From: DATLYT01 sp035574455 | GTDB lineage: Bacteria > Bacteroidota > Ignavibacteria > UBA10030 | Assembly (NCBI GenBank): GCA_035574455.1 | Contig: DATLYT010000188.1 | Location: 1-5,609, forward strand | Length of the DNA: 5,609 nucleotides | Direction of reading: 5' to 3' | Shown here: one piece after another, positions 5,601-5,609 of the stretch | How positions within the stretch are numbered: position 1 is the first letter of the stretch | Layout of the letters: every line of letters starts with the position of its first letter | Translations under genes and position numbers: made by a program | The notes under the pieces: model-generated | The model's database searches: none | What the model was told of the DNA's origin: nothing | Seen by the model: only the letters and a program-made list of their open reading frames with translations

Positions 5601-5609
5601 GAAGTCTCC

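Overview
The window (5,609 bp, roughly 50-55% GC by eye) looks like chromosomal DNA from a member of the Bacteroidota/Chlorobiota/Ignavibacteria/Kapabacteria assemblage. This rests on three things: the last gene ends in a YPNPFSP...NGVYFYRV FlgD-like/type IX secretion style C-terminal domain, Shine-Dalgarno signals are mostly weak, and one promoter reads TATATTTG, the Bacteroidota -7 form TAnnTTTG. The assignment is inference; there is no rRNA or other marker gene.

Left part (1-1301): a minus-strand gene for an unrecognised membrane protein with about eight transmembrane segments (106-1245). It has its own promoter (1273-1301), a weak possible terminator, and a possible start of a further minus-strand gene leaving the window at base 1. 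Middle (1302-1917): a divergent plus-strand unit. A promoter framed by a 9-bp inverted repeat drives a long leader and a very small gene (1608-1856) for an exported or membrane-anchored peptide. That peptide is a 30-residue N-terminus followed by exactly four 13-residue units. Three units are identical (RTGVPIIPNSPRP) although their DNA differs only at synonymous third positions; the other unit is diverged. A perfect rho-independent terminator closes the unit.

Right part (1918-5609): a site-2 protease-type intramembrane metalloprotease (2017-3000). After a consensus-like promoter and a leader with a nested inverted repeat comes a two-gene unit: a lipoprotein with two Ig-like regions (3208-4068) and, 2 nt later, a secreted Asp-box beta-propeller with a C-terminal sorting/FlgD-like domain (4071-5600).

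Three promoters share the same -35 hexamer (TTGACT) and a 17-nt spacer, with -10 TATATT, TATATT and TATTTT, so the units are probably read by the main housekeeping sigma factor. The gene functions suggest envelope and surface biology: a membrane protein, a short exported repeat peptide, a membrane protease and two exported proteins. The most unusual item is the 13-residue repeat peptide. A functional link between it and the adjacent site-2 protease is only a hypothesis, because a strong terminator separates them.
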